A stretch of DNA of 64,000 nt, taken from Gracilaria gracilis. Taxonomy: Eukaryota > Rhodophyta > Florideophyceae > Gracilariales > Gracilariaceae. A program made the translations under genes and the position numbers. The stretch lies in NCBI GenBank assembly GCA_030374805.1, contig JARGSG010000224.1, forward strand, positions 806,001-870,000, given 5' to 3'. Positions 21,449-31,941 of this stretch are shown one piece after another (within the stretch, counting starts at the first letter, position 1; every line of letters starts with the position of its first letter). The notes beneath the pieces were generated by a model, which worked only from the letters and a program-made list of their open reading frames with translations, was not told the origin of the DNA and made no database searches.

Positions 21449-21683
21449 GCCGCGTGGCGCGCGTGGCGTGCGTGGCATATATACCCTGCGTGGCTTTCGT
21501 GGCATATGTGTCGTGCGTGGCGTGCGTCGCCAGTCGCACATAGAGCGCACCCAGCGCACCACACCGCACGCGCGATCAAAAGAGACACGTCACGTCGCGT
21601 GCACTCGGAATCGTGCGCCGATAGAAAAGACGCGCGTGCGCGGTGACAAAAAGACTCGTGTGTTTTGCGTTTTTTCGTTTGCT

Positions 21684-21684
21684 C

Positions 21685-21742
<58 letters not shown>
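21684..21742. repeat. (GT)n microsatellite
   Basis: About 29 GT units lie in the spacer between the HCF173-like gene and the first MYB gene. Confidence 0.95.
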
Positions 21743-21744
<2 letters not shown>

Positions 21745-21994
21745 CGCCTATCAGTTTGACGCGCCGCCGCGTTTTGCTTCGCGGTCGTCAAACGAACGCC
21801 GCTCAACGCCGCGCAGCGCCGCGGCTGCCACTTCGCCACACACCTATAAAGAGCACCGCGATCGCGCCTCTGCACCACCGTCCCGCCGCGCCCATCGCCC
21901 CCCCTCGTGAGCGTATCGATACCTACGTGCTACACTCTCTCCTATCCCCCCCTCCCCTCACAGCTCCCCATCCGCTCAACGCGCAACCTCGGCA

Positions 21995-22038
21995 ATGCAT
22001 AGCTACCACACGGCGCGCTTCGCGCCCCCGCTGTCGCC

Positions 22039-22072
<34 letters not shown>

Positions 22073-23527
22073 TCCTCACCGCCGCTGCACTCGTTTGGCT
22101 CCTATTACCGCCACGCGCCACTCCCGCCGCCGCCCCCCTCACCGTCACTGCACTCGTTTGGCTCCTATTACCACCAGTCGCCACTCCCGCCGCCGCCCGC
22201 CATGCGCGGCGCCAACTCGTCGTCCATCCGCCCGATGTTCGACGTGCGCTCCGTCGCGCCGACGCGCTGCCACCTCGCAGCCGCGCCGCTGCACAACGCC
22301 GTCACGTCGCCGCCGTCCATGCACTGCGCCGCGCCGCACGACCACCCTCACTCTCGCGCGCCGCAGCCGCCGCACGGCGCGGCCGCCGCGCACGCGCCGT
22401 GCGGCGTGCTGTACGACGTTGCCAAGCTGCTGGCGATGCGCTGCGTGGTGGTGCAGGGCAAGGTGTACAACGACAAGGGGCACATCATCTGCGGCGTGTT
22501 GAACCAACACGACCAGCCGTGCAAGCGCGTGGGCAAGTGCCCGTTTCACACGGAGCGCATCGCCATCTGTGAGGCCAACGCCGTGAACTGGCACCTGCTG
22601 ACGGCGCGGACGGCGTCCAGCTGCTCGGAGCAGTCGGTGCTCTCCGCGCCGTCCGACACCACGTTCGTGACCACGTCGGGTGAAACGTCGGTGTGCAGCT
22701 TGTTGCCGCCGCCCAAGCAACACTTCAAACGGGGCTGGACCAGGGAGGAGCATTACCTGTTTCTGGAGGGCTTGCACCGCTACGGACGCGGCAACTGGAA
22801 GCAGATCGCCGGCGTTGTGAGCACCAAGACGCCTACTCAGGTACAGTCGCACGCGCAGAAGTATTTTGAGCGACAGGCAAAAGGCGATAAGCACAAGCGC
22901 TCCATCCACGACCTGCATCTCAACACCGACGAGATGCAGCTGGTGCGACGCAAGATGCGGCGTAGACCCATTGGCGTGTACGAGTTTGATGTGCAAAGGC
23001 GTGAGGGCACGGCGACGGGCACGGCGACGGGCACGGCGAGCGTGCACTCGATGGTGAACGGATGTGCGCGGATGATGGAGGAGGTTGTGATCTACGGTGG
23101 TGGCGTGACGACGACTGCGGGCGCAGCTGCAATGGCGGCGCCAGCGCTGTCGCCCGCGCTGTCACCCGCGCTGTCGCCCGCGCTATCGCCAGCGCTATCG
23201 CCATCTCCAGCGCTATCGCCAGCGCTGGTGGCGTCGCGGCAGTACGCGCGCGATGGGGGTAGTGACGGTATTAGCTACGGTGGCAATGGTGGTGGTAATG
23301 GCGTGAGGGAACGGACGTGGTACACAGAGTCGGGTGTGAGGAGGAATGAGGCGTACCGTGCGGAGACGCACTTGGTGCAGCAGGAGGCGAAGCGCGTGAG
23401 GTACTATGCGCCAGCGCATCGCACGGATGCGACGCGGCTCCGATTGGGCGCGTTGGGTGAACAACAGCAGCGGCAGCAGCAACGCGGTGCGTGTGACGAT
23501 GGCATGTACGCGCGCGAGATTTGGTAG
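21995..23527 (+). CDS. SHAQKYF-class MYB protein with Cys/His zinc motif
   Basis: The frame encodes 510 residues. A Pro-rich N-terminus (twelve consecutive Pro; HSFGSYY occurs twice) leads to a small Cys/His module near residue 166 ([21 protein letters not shown]-x9-C-x5-C-x2-H). That spacing resembles SCA7/ataxin-7-type zinc motifs. A single MYB repeat follows ([20 protein letters not shown], then [13 protein letters not shown] near residue 285). SHAQKYF MYB proteins are nuclear transcription factors. The C-terminus carries LSPA repeats and Gly/Ala-rich sequence. The pairing of a SCA7-like finger with a SHAQKYF MYB is unusual as far as I know. It is intronless, and the ATG lies 38 bases after a C-tract. 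Confidence 0.82.
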
Positions 23528-24681
23528 ATTACGGATATTATTGTTTTCGCGCGTAGCGTAGCGTTTTGCGCTACACGCAGCAGCGGCGCTCGTCGCTACA
23601 CGGTAGCGCCGGTTACAGTGTACGTTTGGGCGTTGGGTACACACTTGAGAGCGGTACGGAGAACGGCGCCGTCCTAAAATAGAATGCGTGCTGGCTGTTT
23701 TTATGTATCTGAACTGCTGTGGCTGCCGCCGATTGGACCAGTGCAGTCTCGATTGCGCTCGCGCGCGCGGCGGTTGCACGCCGCCATCGCGGCTGCACAG
23801 ACGTGAGAGCCGTCTCGAGACGCAACTCTTCCGCGCTTGCTCGCTGCGGCGGGTGTAGGAGTGCTACAGTAAGTGTTAACCCTTTAACATACTGAAGTTC
23901 ACAAACGAAATGGAAGCGATAAGTGATGTGTCATAGATCTTAATGATAATTACGTAGTGACGCGTCACAAGCAGTGACGGGCACGGCTGTTTGGCGCGCG
24001 CGCCTTTTCGCAGCGTGTGCCACAAGCGCGTGCCTTTTTTTGTGTGCAATGCGCACATTTGTGTGCGCGAATGCGCGCGCGAGCAGCGGCGCCGTAGCAA
24101 GCGTGACGCGCACGTGGCTCAGTTTGAAAACTTTTTCGCGTGTTGGCTCGCAGCGGCTTCGAAACGCGCAGCAGTTTGGCGGGCGCTCGCGCGCACACGC
24201 GCTCGCACGGGCGGCGCTTGCAGGCGGCCACCGCGCTGCGCGCGCGCGCGCATGCAGCCAATAAACAGCACACAGCCACACACACACACGCACACACACT
24301 CGCACGCCCAGCGCGCACGCGCACTGTAGATACGCGTATGTATGTAATCTATGTATCATACGCTTGTACGCGCGCAAAAGCAGTTGCGCGCGGCTCACGC
24401 GCTCTTACAGACAGATGGCTTGTCACTTTGGTTCATTTTTGGTTCAACACAACAAATTTGGTTCAAGCGCTTGCGCACGCTTGCGCGTGAACTTGTGCAC
24501 GTGTGCGCGTGGCGGTACGTGTGCGCGTGGCGGTACGTGTGCGCGTGGCGGTACGTGTGCGCGTGGCGGTACGTGTGCGCGTGGCGGTACGTGTGCGCGT
24601 GGCGATACGTGTGCGCGATGCGCGCGCTGGCGGACGTGGCGTGGAGTACGAGTCTCCAGCAAATTCATGATGACTATGTAT
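23528..24681. other. Spacer, GC-rich, no gene
   Basis: No supported gene. Many alternating GCGC runs and an 18-bp tandem repeat (separate entry) are present. Confidence 0.45.
24499..24620. repeat. 18-bp tandem repeat
   Basis: About 6.5 direct copies of a unit GTGTGCGCGTGGCGGTAC, nearly perfect; the last full copy has GGCGATAC. It sits just beyond the 3' end of the calmodulin gene. Confidence 0.95.
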
Positions 24682-25266
24682 CTAGGACAACATGCGCACG
24701 AATTCGTCGTAGTCTGTTGTGAGCATATGGCATACACGCGCAAAATGGGCAACGTTAGCAACACAGCAGTGCGAGGGGTGGGGTGGGGTGGGGGGGAGGG
24801 GGTGTGTGGACAATGACATACCGATCTCTCCATCGCCGTTTGTGTCTGCTTCCCGAATCATCTGCTGGATCTGTACACGCGCGCGCAAGCACAGCACACA
24901 AGAACGAACAGTCAGAAACGGCGCGGCAGCAGCAACAGCACACAGAAAACAAACAAGAAACGTACCTCCTCGTCGGTAAGATCCTCGCCCAAGCTCTTCA
25001 TGATCTGGCGCAGTTCGTCGCTAGAAATCTTGCCCGATCCGTCCTTGTCAAACACGCTGAACGCCTCCTGAATCTCCGCGTCGCGGTCGGTGTTGTTCAT
25101 CTTTCTGGCCATCAAGGTGACAAACTCGGCAAAGTCTATCAGTCCGTTTCCGTCCGCGTCCACCTCTGAGATCATCTGTTGTAGCTCTGCGTCCGTGGGG
25201 TTTTGCCCCATGTTCCTCATCACCGTACCCAGCTCGGCCACTGAAATGCTCCCATCGCTACGCACG

Positions 25267-25349
<83 letters not shown>

Positions 25350-25534
25350 GTCATACATTTAGTTGCGGATATATATAAACATGTATACTTATGAAAAAAG
25401 CTGTCACGTCCACGAGGTTGACGTGTGTGCAAAACAATAACAAGAAAGACTTACCCGTCCTTGTCGAAGAGCGCAAACGCCTCGCGAAACTCCTTGATAG
25501 TCTCCTCGGTAAAGTCCACGGAAGCGCGCGGCAT
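24682..25534 (-). CDS. CAM: Calmodulin, four exons
   Basis: Exons on the minus strand are 25455-25534, 24966-25257, 24822-24870 and 24682-24713. All junctions are GT-AG (GG|GTAAGT, GTAG|CGA; GAG|GTACG, ACAG|ATCC; TCG|GTATG, CAACAG|AC). The spliced frame is 453 nt, 150 aa. Four perfect EF-hand loops follow: [36 protein letters not shown] and [12 protein letters not shown], each with the Asp/Glu ligands in place. The protein ends VRMLS. It is a cytosolic Ca2+ sensor. The N-terminus [16 protein letters not shown] differs slightly from the usual MADQLTEEQ. A TTTGCAG directly before the ATATG suggests a 5'UTR intron. Intron 1 contains a (CA)n microsatellite. Confidence 0.97.
25261..25347. repeat. 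(CA)n microsatellite inside calmodulin intron 1
   Basis: About 40 CA units, lying directly against the 3' splice acceptor of intron 1 (in the sense strand a GT run ending TGCGTGCGTAG). The tract therefore supplies or replaces the usual polypyrimidine region. Confidence 0.95.
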
Positions 25535-25971
25535 ATCTGCAAACAGCAAGCACGCGCAACAAGAGCGCGCCACCGACACCGACGCTCACACACACACACG
25601 ACCGACCGCCCGGTGGGAGCGCGCGCCCCAAAAGCAAACTATCTATCAAATCTATCAACATCAAAACGAAAAACGAACACTGCAGCGCTCCCCCCGCCGC
25701 GCCCGTGGCTCCAGCCGGCGGGCAGCGCCACGTGTGCAGCGTGTGGCGGCAGCTCTCCGCGCGGCTGCCAGCGCTGTTCGCCGCTTCGCGCGGTGGCACG
25801 GCGTCAAGCGCAGCCGCATCGTGCAGCAGCCGGCGCTGCGGCTGGCGGCTGGCGGCGGCTGGCGGCTGGCGGCTGGCGGCTGGCGGCGGGCGGCGGGCGG
25901 CTGGCGGCGACGGCGGAGCGTCGCGTGCGCCGTGCGCCGTCGAGCGCCGTCGAGCACGGCGGCGCCAAACG
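25535..25971. repeat. Spacer with GGC/GGCT low-complexity repeats
   Basis: Between the calmodulin and deaminase genes (both minus). Bases 25848-25912 are an irregular run of GGCTGGC/GGCGGG units. No gene is seen. Confidence 0.6.
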
Positions 25972-26601
25972 TCAGCGCGACTGTCGCGCGTTGTACACAA
26001 AGTTTCCGCTGCTCGCAAACAGCTCAAACACGCGCAGCGCGTCGCTGCGCAGCACGTCGCTCACCACGTCCACGCCGCGCTTCGCCAGCAGCGCGCGCCA
26101 CTGCGGGTGCACGTCGCCTTCGTCGAAGCGCGTCACGGCCTGCAGCTCGTCGCCCTCGCCGGCGATCACCAGCCGCCGCACGCCGCTCCACAGCACGGCG
26201 CCCATGCACATGGCGCACGGCCGCCAGTTCACCACCAGCTCGTGGCGCGCGTGCGCCGCGCCCAGGTCGTAGTTACGCTGCGCGCGCTGCGCGAGCGACA
26301 GCGCCACCACCTCTGCGTGCGCGCTCGAGTTGTCAGTGGCTTGCACGCGGTTTACGCCCACCGATACCAGCGCGTTGGTCGCCGTGTTGAACACCGCCGC
26401 CGCGAATGGCCCGCCGCTGTTGTGCTGCACGTTGAGCCGCGCAAAGTGCAGCACCACGCGCATCTTGTCGGCATGCGAGCCGATCGTGGCCGGTACGCGC
26501 GCTAGCTCGTCGCCGTACCAGTCGGGCAGCGAGATGCTGATGGGCGACACGTCGTGGCGCGCCTCGCTCATGCTGTCGTCGCTTGTCCGCAGCTCCATCA
26601 T
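25972..26601 (-). CDS. Cytidine/deoxycytidylate deaminase-fold protein (nucleobase deaminase)
   Basis: The frame encodes 209 residues with the zinc-deaminase signature: H95-A-E97 (proton shuttle Glu) and P-C129-A-M-C132 (zinc ligands), preceded by GGPFAAAVF. The spacing and the HAE/PCAMCMGA wording fit the branch of guanine, cytosine and tRNA-adenosine (TadA-like) deaminases rather than cytidine deaminase proper. The exact substrate cannot be read from the sequence. The ATG at 26601 is followed by a second in-frame ATG. It is divergent from the protease gene with 248 bases between. It is intronless and GC-rich. Confidence 0.85.
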   Translation of the reverse strand: MMELRTSDDSMSEARHDVSPISISLPDWYGDELARVPATIGSHADKMRVVLHFARLNVQHNSGGPFAAAVFNTATNALVSVGVNRVQATDNSSAHAEVVALSLAQRAQRNYDLGAAHARHELVVNWRPCAMCMGAVLWSGVRRLVIAGEGDELQAVTRFDEGDVHPQWRALLAKRGVDVVSDVLRSDALRVFELFASSGNFVYNARQSR

Positions 26602-26849
26602 CGATGAACGCCGTCACCGAATTTGCTTGTACTATACAGTATTGTACAATAGAGATAAGCCACGAGCGCGCGTGCGCCACGCGCGTCGCACGCGCCATCG
26701 GCGCGCCCTGCTTCGTTTAAAGCGCACGCACGCCGCGCCGCGCAGCCCACGTCCCCCCAACCGCCGCCCCTTCCCCCCCCCCCCATCGCGCCGGTGCGTG
26801 TTGCACGCTCCGCAACGATCCCCCTTCCCTCCCCATCGTCGTCGTCGTC
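26602..26849. promoter_or_regulatory. Divergent promoter with C-tract
   Basis: A compact shared region between two divergent starts. It contains a run of twelve C within CCCCTTCC...CCATCG (26763-26786) and a CCCCTTCCCTCCCC stretch right before the protease ATG. Confidence 0.5.
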
Positions 26850-27828
26850 ATGCACGTCGCCGTGGTGCTCGCGTGCCTTGCGGTCGCACTGGCGCAGCAC
26901 GCCGTCGCCGCGGCGCGCGCGCCGCCAAAGTGCCCGGTCATGCTGCCGCCGCCATCCGCGCGCTCGCCGGCGCAGCCGCGCATCGTGGGCGGCTTGTTTT
27001 CCGACGCCTACATCAAGTCGCACCTCGTGTCCTTCTACGACGAGGGCTGCGCCGGCTCGCTGCTCTCCGCGCGCTGGGCCGTCACCGCCGCGCACTGTCT
27101 GGTCAAGCCCACATCCAAGGCGTACGTGTCCGGCCAGACGTCCAGCTCCGGCACGCTGGTGTCCATCGACGCCGTGTACTCGCACCCGCAGTTCTTCCTG
27201 CCCAAGCACGACATTGCGCTGGTCAAGTTTGCCGCCGACGTGCCGCCCGGATCGCGCTTCGTGCGCCTCAACGTCAACGGCGACGTGCCGCGCATCAACG
27301 AATTCTCGCGCGTCGCCGGCTATGGATACACCGACGAGGGCTTCGACCCCGCGCATGACGCGCGCCTCCGTCAGGTGGACGTGCCCGTCGTCGACACCGC
27401 CGCCTGCAAGAGCGGCTACCACAAGGTGGACAGCTTCCTGTCGTCGGGCATCAGCGCGCGCATGCACATCTGCGCGGGCTATGCAACGGGCGGCTGCGAT
27501 AGCTGCAACGCAGACTCGGGCGGCCCGCTCGTCGTGTACGACGATCGGCTCAACTTGGTGCAGATCGCGCTGGTGTCTTTCGGCTACGGCTGCGCGCGCG
27601 CCGAGCTGCCTGGTGGCTACACGCGCCTCTCGTCGTACATTGACTGGATCAAGTCGGTGGGCGCCGAGTTTGAGTCCGCATCCAAGCGCACCGCCGTCAT
27701 GATGAACGCCGATCCCGCCGCAGCCGCCGCCAATGCTTCTGATGCGTCTACGCAGCCGCCGCCGCCGCCCGCTTCACCGCCGCCCAGCGCGCCGTCTCCT
27801 CCACCGCCTGCCGCGCCGGCGCTCACGC

Positions 27829-27862
<34 letters not shown>

Positions 27863-28292
27863 ACAGCCGGTGCAGCCACAGCCATCGATGCAGCCGGAGG
27901 CGTCGGCGGCACCGAGCGAGGCGTCGCAGGGCACCATGCCAGGCACGGCGCCGCCCGCGACGGAAAGCTCGACGGCGGCGCTGCCCGCGGCGTCATCCGG
28001 CGCGCAACAGCCGCCCAGCGGGCCGCAACTGGCGCCCACGGCCAGCGTGTTTGACGACGAGTTTGACGATGAGTTTGACGACGAAGACGGGCTGCTGCCC
28101 AGCGCGGAGGCACAGAAGGCGGGTGCTCCGCCGTCCGGCGAGCTGTTTGTGGAGGTTGAGGAGGATGGGGCGAATGTTGGCGGGATTGTGGGCGGGGTTG
28201 TTGGTTCGCTGTCGGGGGTGGGGGTGGTTGTTGTGATAGTTTGTTTGAGGATACGGAAACAGAGAACGTCTTCGATGGCGGCGGCCGTTTAG
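26850..28292 (+). CDS. Membrane-anchored trypsin-like serine protease (S1)
   Basis: The protein is 480 residues. A signal peptide (MHVAVVLACLAVALAQ) is followed by an activation-type N-terminus RIVGGLFSDAY. The catalytic triad is His82 (TAAHC), Asp121 (HDIALVKF) and Ser223 (NADSGGPLV). Asp217 sits six residues before the Ser, in the S1 pocket, predicting cleavage after Arg/Lys. A ~130-residue Pro/Ser/Ala/Gln linker and an acidic DDEFDDEFDDED stretch lead to a C-terminal transmembrane helix (GGVVGSLSGVGVVVVIVCL) with a short RIRKQR tail. It should therefore be a type I surface or endomembrane protease. The usual GDSGGP reads ADSGGP. It is intronless. Confidence 0.92.
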
Positions 28293-29976
28293 CGGAGGTG
28301 AGGGTGGATTCTTTTTCGTGTGGTTTCTGTCTCTCCCTCCCTCTCTCTCTCTCTCTCTCCCCTTTTTCCGCCCTTCTCGCTATCTTTCTGACTGTTGACA
28401 GTTTTCGGCGTCGCTGTTGCTCGTGTCTCAACATGTGCCGCTACTAGTGGTATAGACTACGTAGTTTTGTTTTGTTTTTCTTTTCCTTTCTCTCTCTGAC
28501 TCTGACTCTGTACAGAGCATGGTAGCGTATGTTACCGTTTGGTAGTTGTTTTGGTGTGGACGGTTTTGTGTAGTCTAAAAAGGCTCGTGTGTTGCGTTTT
28601 TTCTTTTTTTGGTCAGAAGAGGTGGAAGAGGTGCGGGCGCCACTTGGAGAGTTGCCAATGCAACGCGCCACTGACGTCGGTTCAACCGACTCGGTTGTGC
28701 TCGTGTCGGCGTGGAGTGGAGTGTGAGTGTGGCTGACAAGATGCACACAACGGTATAACAAGCCGCCATTGGGTGCGTGCGCGCGGCGCGCACGTGACGC
28801 GCGCGCGCGCTGTAACTACGTGGTGAGCGCGTAGCCGTAACAGTGGCGCAGTAGTGGCACGTCGCGAGACATTTGGCGCGCGCGAACACAACCCTGCGCT
28901 GCGCGCCTTGTGTTCCTTTCCTTCTGCTCGCCGTGCGTTGTGTGCGCCGGCGCTCAGCGCGCGCCGTTTTGGCTGCCTGCCGTGAGAGAGAGACATACGA
29001 AGGTAAAGGGTTAGCTCTACTGTACCACGGTGGCGGCCGTGTGGCGCGGCGCGTGCGCGGCGACGCGTTGGCGTGGCCCGACGGCGGCCGTGCTCCGCTT
29101 CGTGTTGGCGCTCGCGTGTGAAGCGAAGCAAAACTTGTTGATATCGCTTCACTGAACGGAGCAACCGATATGGTGGTGCTTATCGCTTCTCGCGCCGACG
29201 GCTTGCGCGCGCTGAAAGCTGGCTGCGCGTGGGCGCGCTTCACACGAGACCGTTGTGCGCGCGCAAGCGAAACGCGCACTTGGCTCTTAGACGCAGTACA
29301 GCACTGTACGCATAGAGTATTTCGCATACTATCCATACCTTTGTGAGTTTATCAGCTGGATTCACATACAGTATATAATATCATATCGATGGCCATGAAT
29401 CAACGCATCGCCGTAAGGCTAAGGTTTACGTCACTTTACAATGCGAGTACTCGTTCGAAGCGTCGTGCCAACTGCCTCACCACTCCGCACTTTTTGCTTC
29501 CGAGATCGCCCTTCAGCACGCTCAATGTCATCCTGTACGATACGCGTACTTGACGCCCCTTTCTTCACAGATAGATACTACTGCTAACACTATCTAAAGT
29601 CTATCTATCCATTTCCGACAGACAACACGTTATACAGTACAGCGTTTTCAAACTAGACAGTTACATCTTGTACATGTCCTCATCATGTATCTTACATGCC
29701 AGCGAACCCTCAACTATGCTTGTACAAAGCAGCTTGTAACCTGCACTGCTGCACGTTTAGTGTTTACTGTTCATATGTTCAATCATACAACTCCAACCAA
29801 AAAAAAAAAAATCAACTTTGTCACAAAAGATAACCACCTCAGCTGCAGCTAGGATATCCCTGCCACAACGCTCACATCCAATATGTTTCCTGTTAATAGT
29901 CAGCACTTTTCAGCCGCAAGCCCGTCGTCTCCGCGCCAACAGACCCACAGCAACAAAACACAGTTACACAGCGCGC

Positions 29977-30011
<35 letters not shown>

Positions 30012-30017
30012 AGTACA
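28293..30017. other. Long spacer, no gene
   Basis: About 1.7 kb between two convergent genes. It has a CT-rich run (28335-28365), alternating GCGC around 28790-28815, an AT-rich part from 29330 and an (AT)n tract. Long open frames on the minus strand here are Arg/Ala/Thr-rich composition artefacts. Confidence 0.45.
29980..30009. repeat. (AT)n microsatellite
   Basis: About 15 TA units, ending eight bases before the SLC33-like stop codon. Confidence 0.95.
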
Positions 30018-31688
30018 TCACTGAGAAGCTCTCCAAGCCGAATCTGGCACATTGCGCAACTTGGGCAGCAGCCTCATCAAGTACACACCCACAAAAACTG
30101 CAATCGGCAGCAGCAACATCGAGATGGAATAGTACCCATCATACAAAATCGCGCAGGAGCCGCCGTCGCCACCATCATCTGCAAGCACGCATTGTTCGCG
30201 AACCGTAAGCTTATCAACCAGCCACAGCACGATCGCCTTGTGCCACAACCCTCCCATATTCGAGCTCGTGTTCAGCAGCGTTAGATACGAGCCCGCCACA
30301 TGAACGGACGAACTCGATATGTTGAGGAAAAACGCACCCATTCCAATGAACATGAGACACTCGGCCACCAGGCTGTAAACGATGGTTATCACCAGCGTTG
30401 CCATGTAGAAAAGCGGAGTCACTTCTCCGCCATGGCTGCTTAACCACGCCACCAGCACTGGACCGGTCATGCTCAACAGCAAGCGACAGCAGTATCCAAC
30501 CAGATAAACAGCTATCGGAGATTTCTCTGCAACCAAACGACCAGTAATGACGGTACCGATGAATATAAGCGGCGCCTGTATCACAGCCATGGACGCCATA
30601 CTCTCCTTTGAAAAGCCAAGCTCGACAAGTTTTAAGGACAACACTGCCACACAAACCTCACACGTCAGACACTAACTTATTAATACTGTTTGCATCGCGG
30701 TTTCAAACTTACCATTGTCATGTGCGGAAAAGCCAAGCTTGGCCATCAACAAAGCGACCACCAAAGCCTGCACGGCCGGTAAACGCACCACGACAAGCAC
30801 GTCGCGATATGTGTTGCGAATGTTGTCCAGGGCGGTGGGCGGTAGCAGCGAGCGGGAACTAGAAGACGAATCCTCGTCACTCGATTCGTGCTCACTCACG
30901 TCATCGGACTTTTTTGGATGGTACGAGTTTTCGTTCTTTCCAAAAGCGACGTAGGTAGTGAGCAACAAGTAGTACACACCAACAAGGCGGAGCGCAAGCT
31001 GCAAATCGAGCAGGGCGCCGGTAGAAGCAGAAGCGCCCCACATCAACGGGCGGATGTACTTGTCGCAGAAGGCGTCGTTGTTAAAGGCAAGAAAGACAGT
31101 AAAGGTGGCAAAAGAACCGATGGAAAGACCAAGCGACTGGCAGGTGCTGGCGTACGGCACGTTGGGCTTGCTGAGCATGGTGAGCGACCAGCCGTCAACG
31201 GCAATGTCCTGAGTGGCGACGAGCGCAATGAGCAAGAAAAAAGTGGGAGCAAGCGCAGCGACGTTGCCGTGAGCAACCCATTGGTTGATGGCGGACGAGA
31301 AGAAGAGCATGACGCACCCGATGGCCATCTGCACCGGCACAATCCACGACTTGCGGCGCCCGAAGGAAGGCGAATAGAAGGCGTCAACAAAGGGCGCAAT
31401 GAGGAGTTTTAACGAATACGGCATGCTCGCCAACGAGAACTGGGCCAGATGGGCGTAAGACGAGCCGCGTTCTTTTAGAAGGAACGGGATGGTGCCGAAG
31501 GCAAGGCCGACAGGCAGTCCCTGCGCGGCGTAGAGCAGCACAAGCAGCGCGATGGAGTGGCGGTCGTCATACCACGCAGATTTGGTTGGGGGAGGTTGGG
31601 CGGCTGTTTGCGAGGACGCGGTGTGAGGAAGGTGAGGGTGGGGCTGGGCGACTGAGGTGACAGAGGAGGCGGACCTTCGTGTCACCAT
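30018..31688 (-). CDS. SLC33A1: SLC33 acetyl-CoA transporter (AT-1 type), two exons
   Basis: Exon 1 is 30713-31688 and exon 2 is 30018-30643, joined over a 69-nt intron (AATG|GTAAGT ... GTGGCAG|TG), giving 533 residues. Transmembrane segments begin SIALLVLLYAAQGLPVGLAF, then FLLKERGSSYAHLAQFSLAS and PYSLKLLIAPFVDAFYSPSFGRRKS. VATQDIAVDGWSLTML and, after the splice, LSLKLVELGFSKE are hallmark positions of the family. SLC33 imports cytosolic acetyl-CoA into the ER/Golgi lumen for O- and N-acetylation of glycans and proteins. A Ser/Glu/Asp-rich cytosolic loop (SEHESSDEDSSSSS) separates the two halves. The unspliced frame stops soon after the donor, which supports the intron. Confidence 0.9.
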
Positions 31689-31941
31689 GACGGAGAAGAG
31701 GTGAAGGGGAGACCAGGTGCCGCGGCAGAGCGAGAGGGGGAGCGCACGCGAGGAGCACTGGGTTTTGTCTACAAGGGCGCTAGTAGTAGCGTTTGCTGCG
31801 CAGCAGAAGGTGGTGGCACGCTATTCTACAGCGCAACTCGCTGCCGGCGCTGGCGCTCTCCAAAAAGCGTAGAAAAATGAGGCGCACGTGCGGTGGCGGG
31901 CGCAGCCGCTGCAGCCGCTGCCATCGGGAAGGCAGTCAGTC
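31689..31941. promoter_or_regulatory. Divergent promoter between SLC33-like and PPX1-like genes
   Basis: 253 bases between two divergent ATGs. No conserved box could be named with confidence. Confidence 0.35.

Noticed and set aside
19886-21562. 558-residue minus-strand frame opposite HCF173
   Set aside because: Arg/His/Ala-rich antisense shadow of GC-rich coding DNA with no domains.
24499-24620. CRISPR-like array
   Set aside because: The 18-bp units are directly adjacent with no spacers; it is a simple tandem repeat.
28575-29336. 253-residue minus-strand frame in the protease-SLC33 spacer
   Set aside because: Arg/Ala/Thr/Ser-rich, no domain, no good start; typical of open frames in GC-rich spacer.
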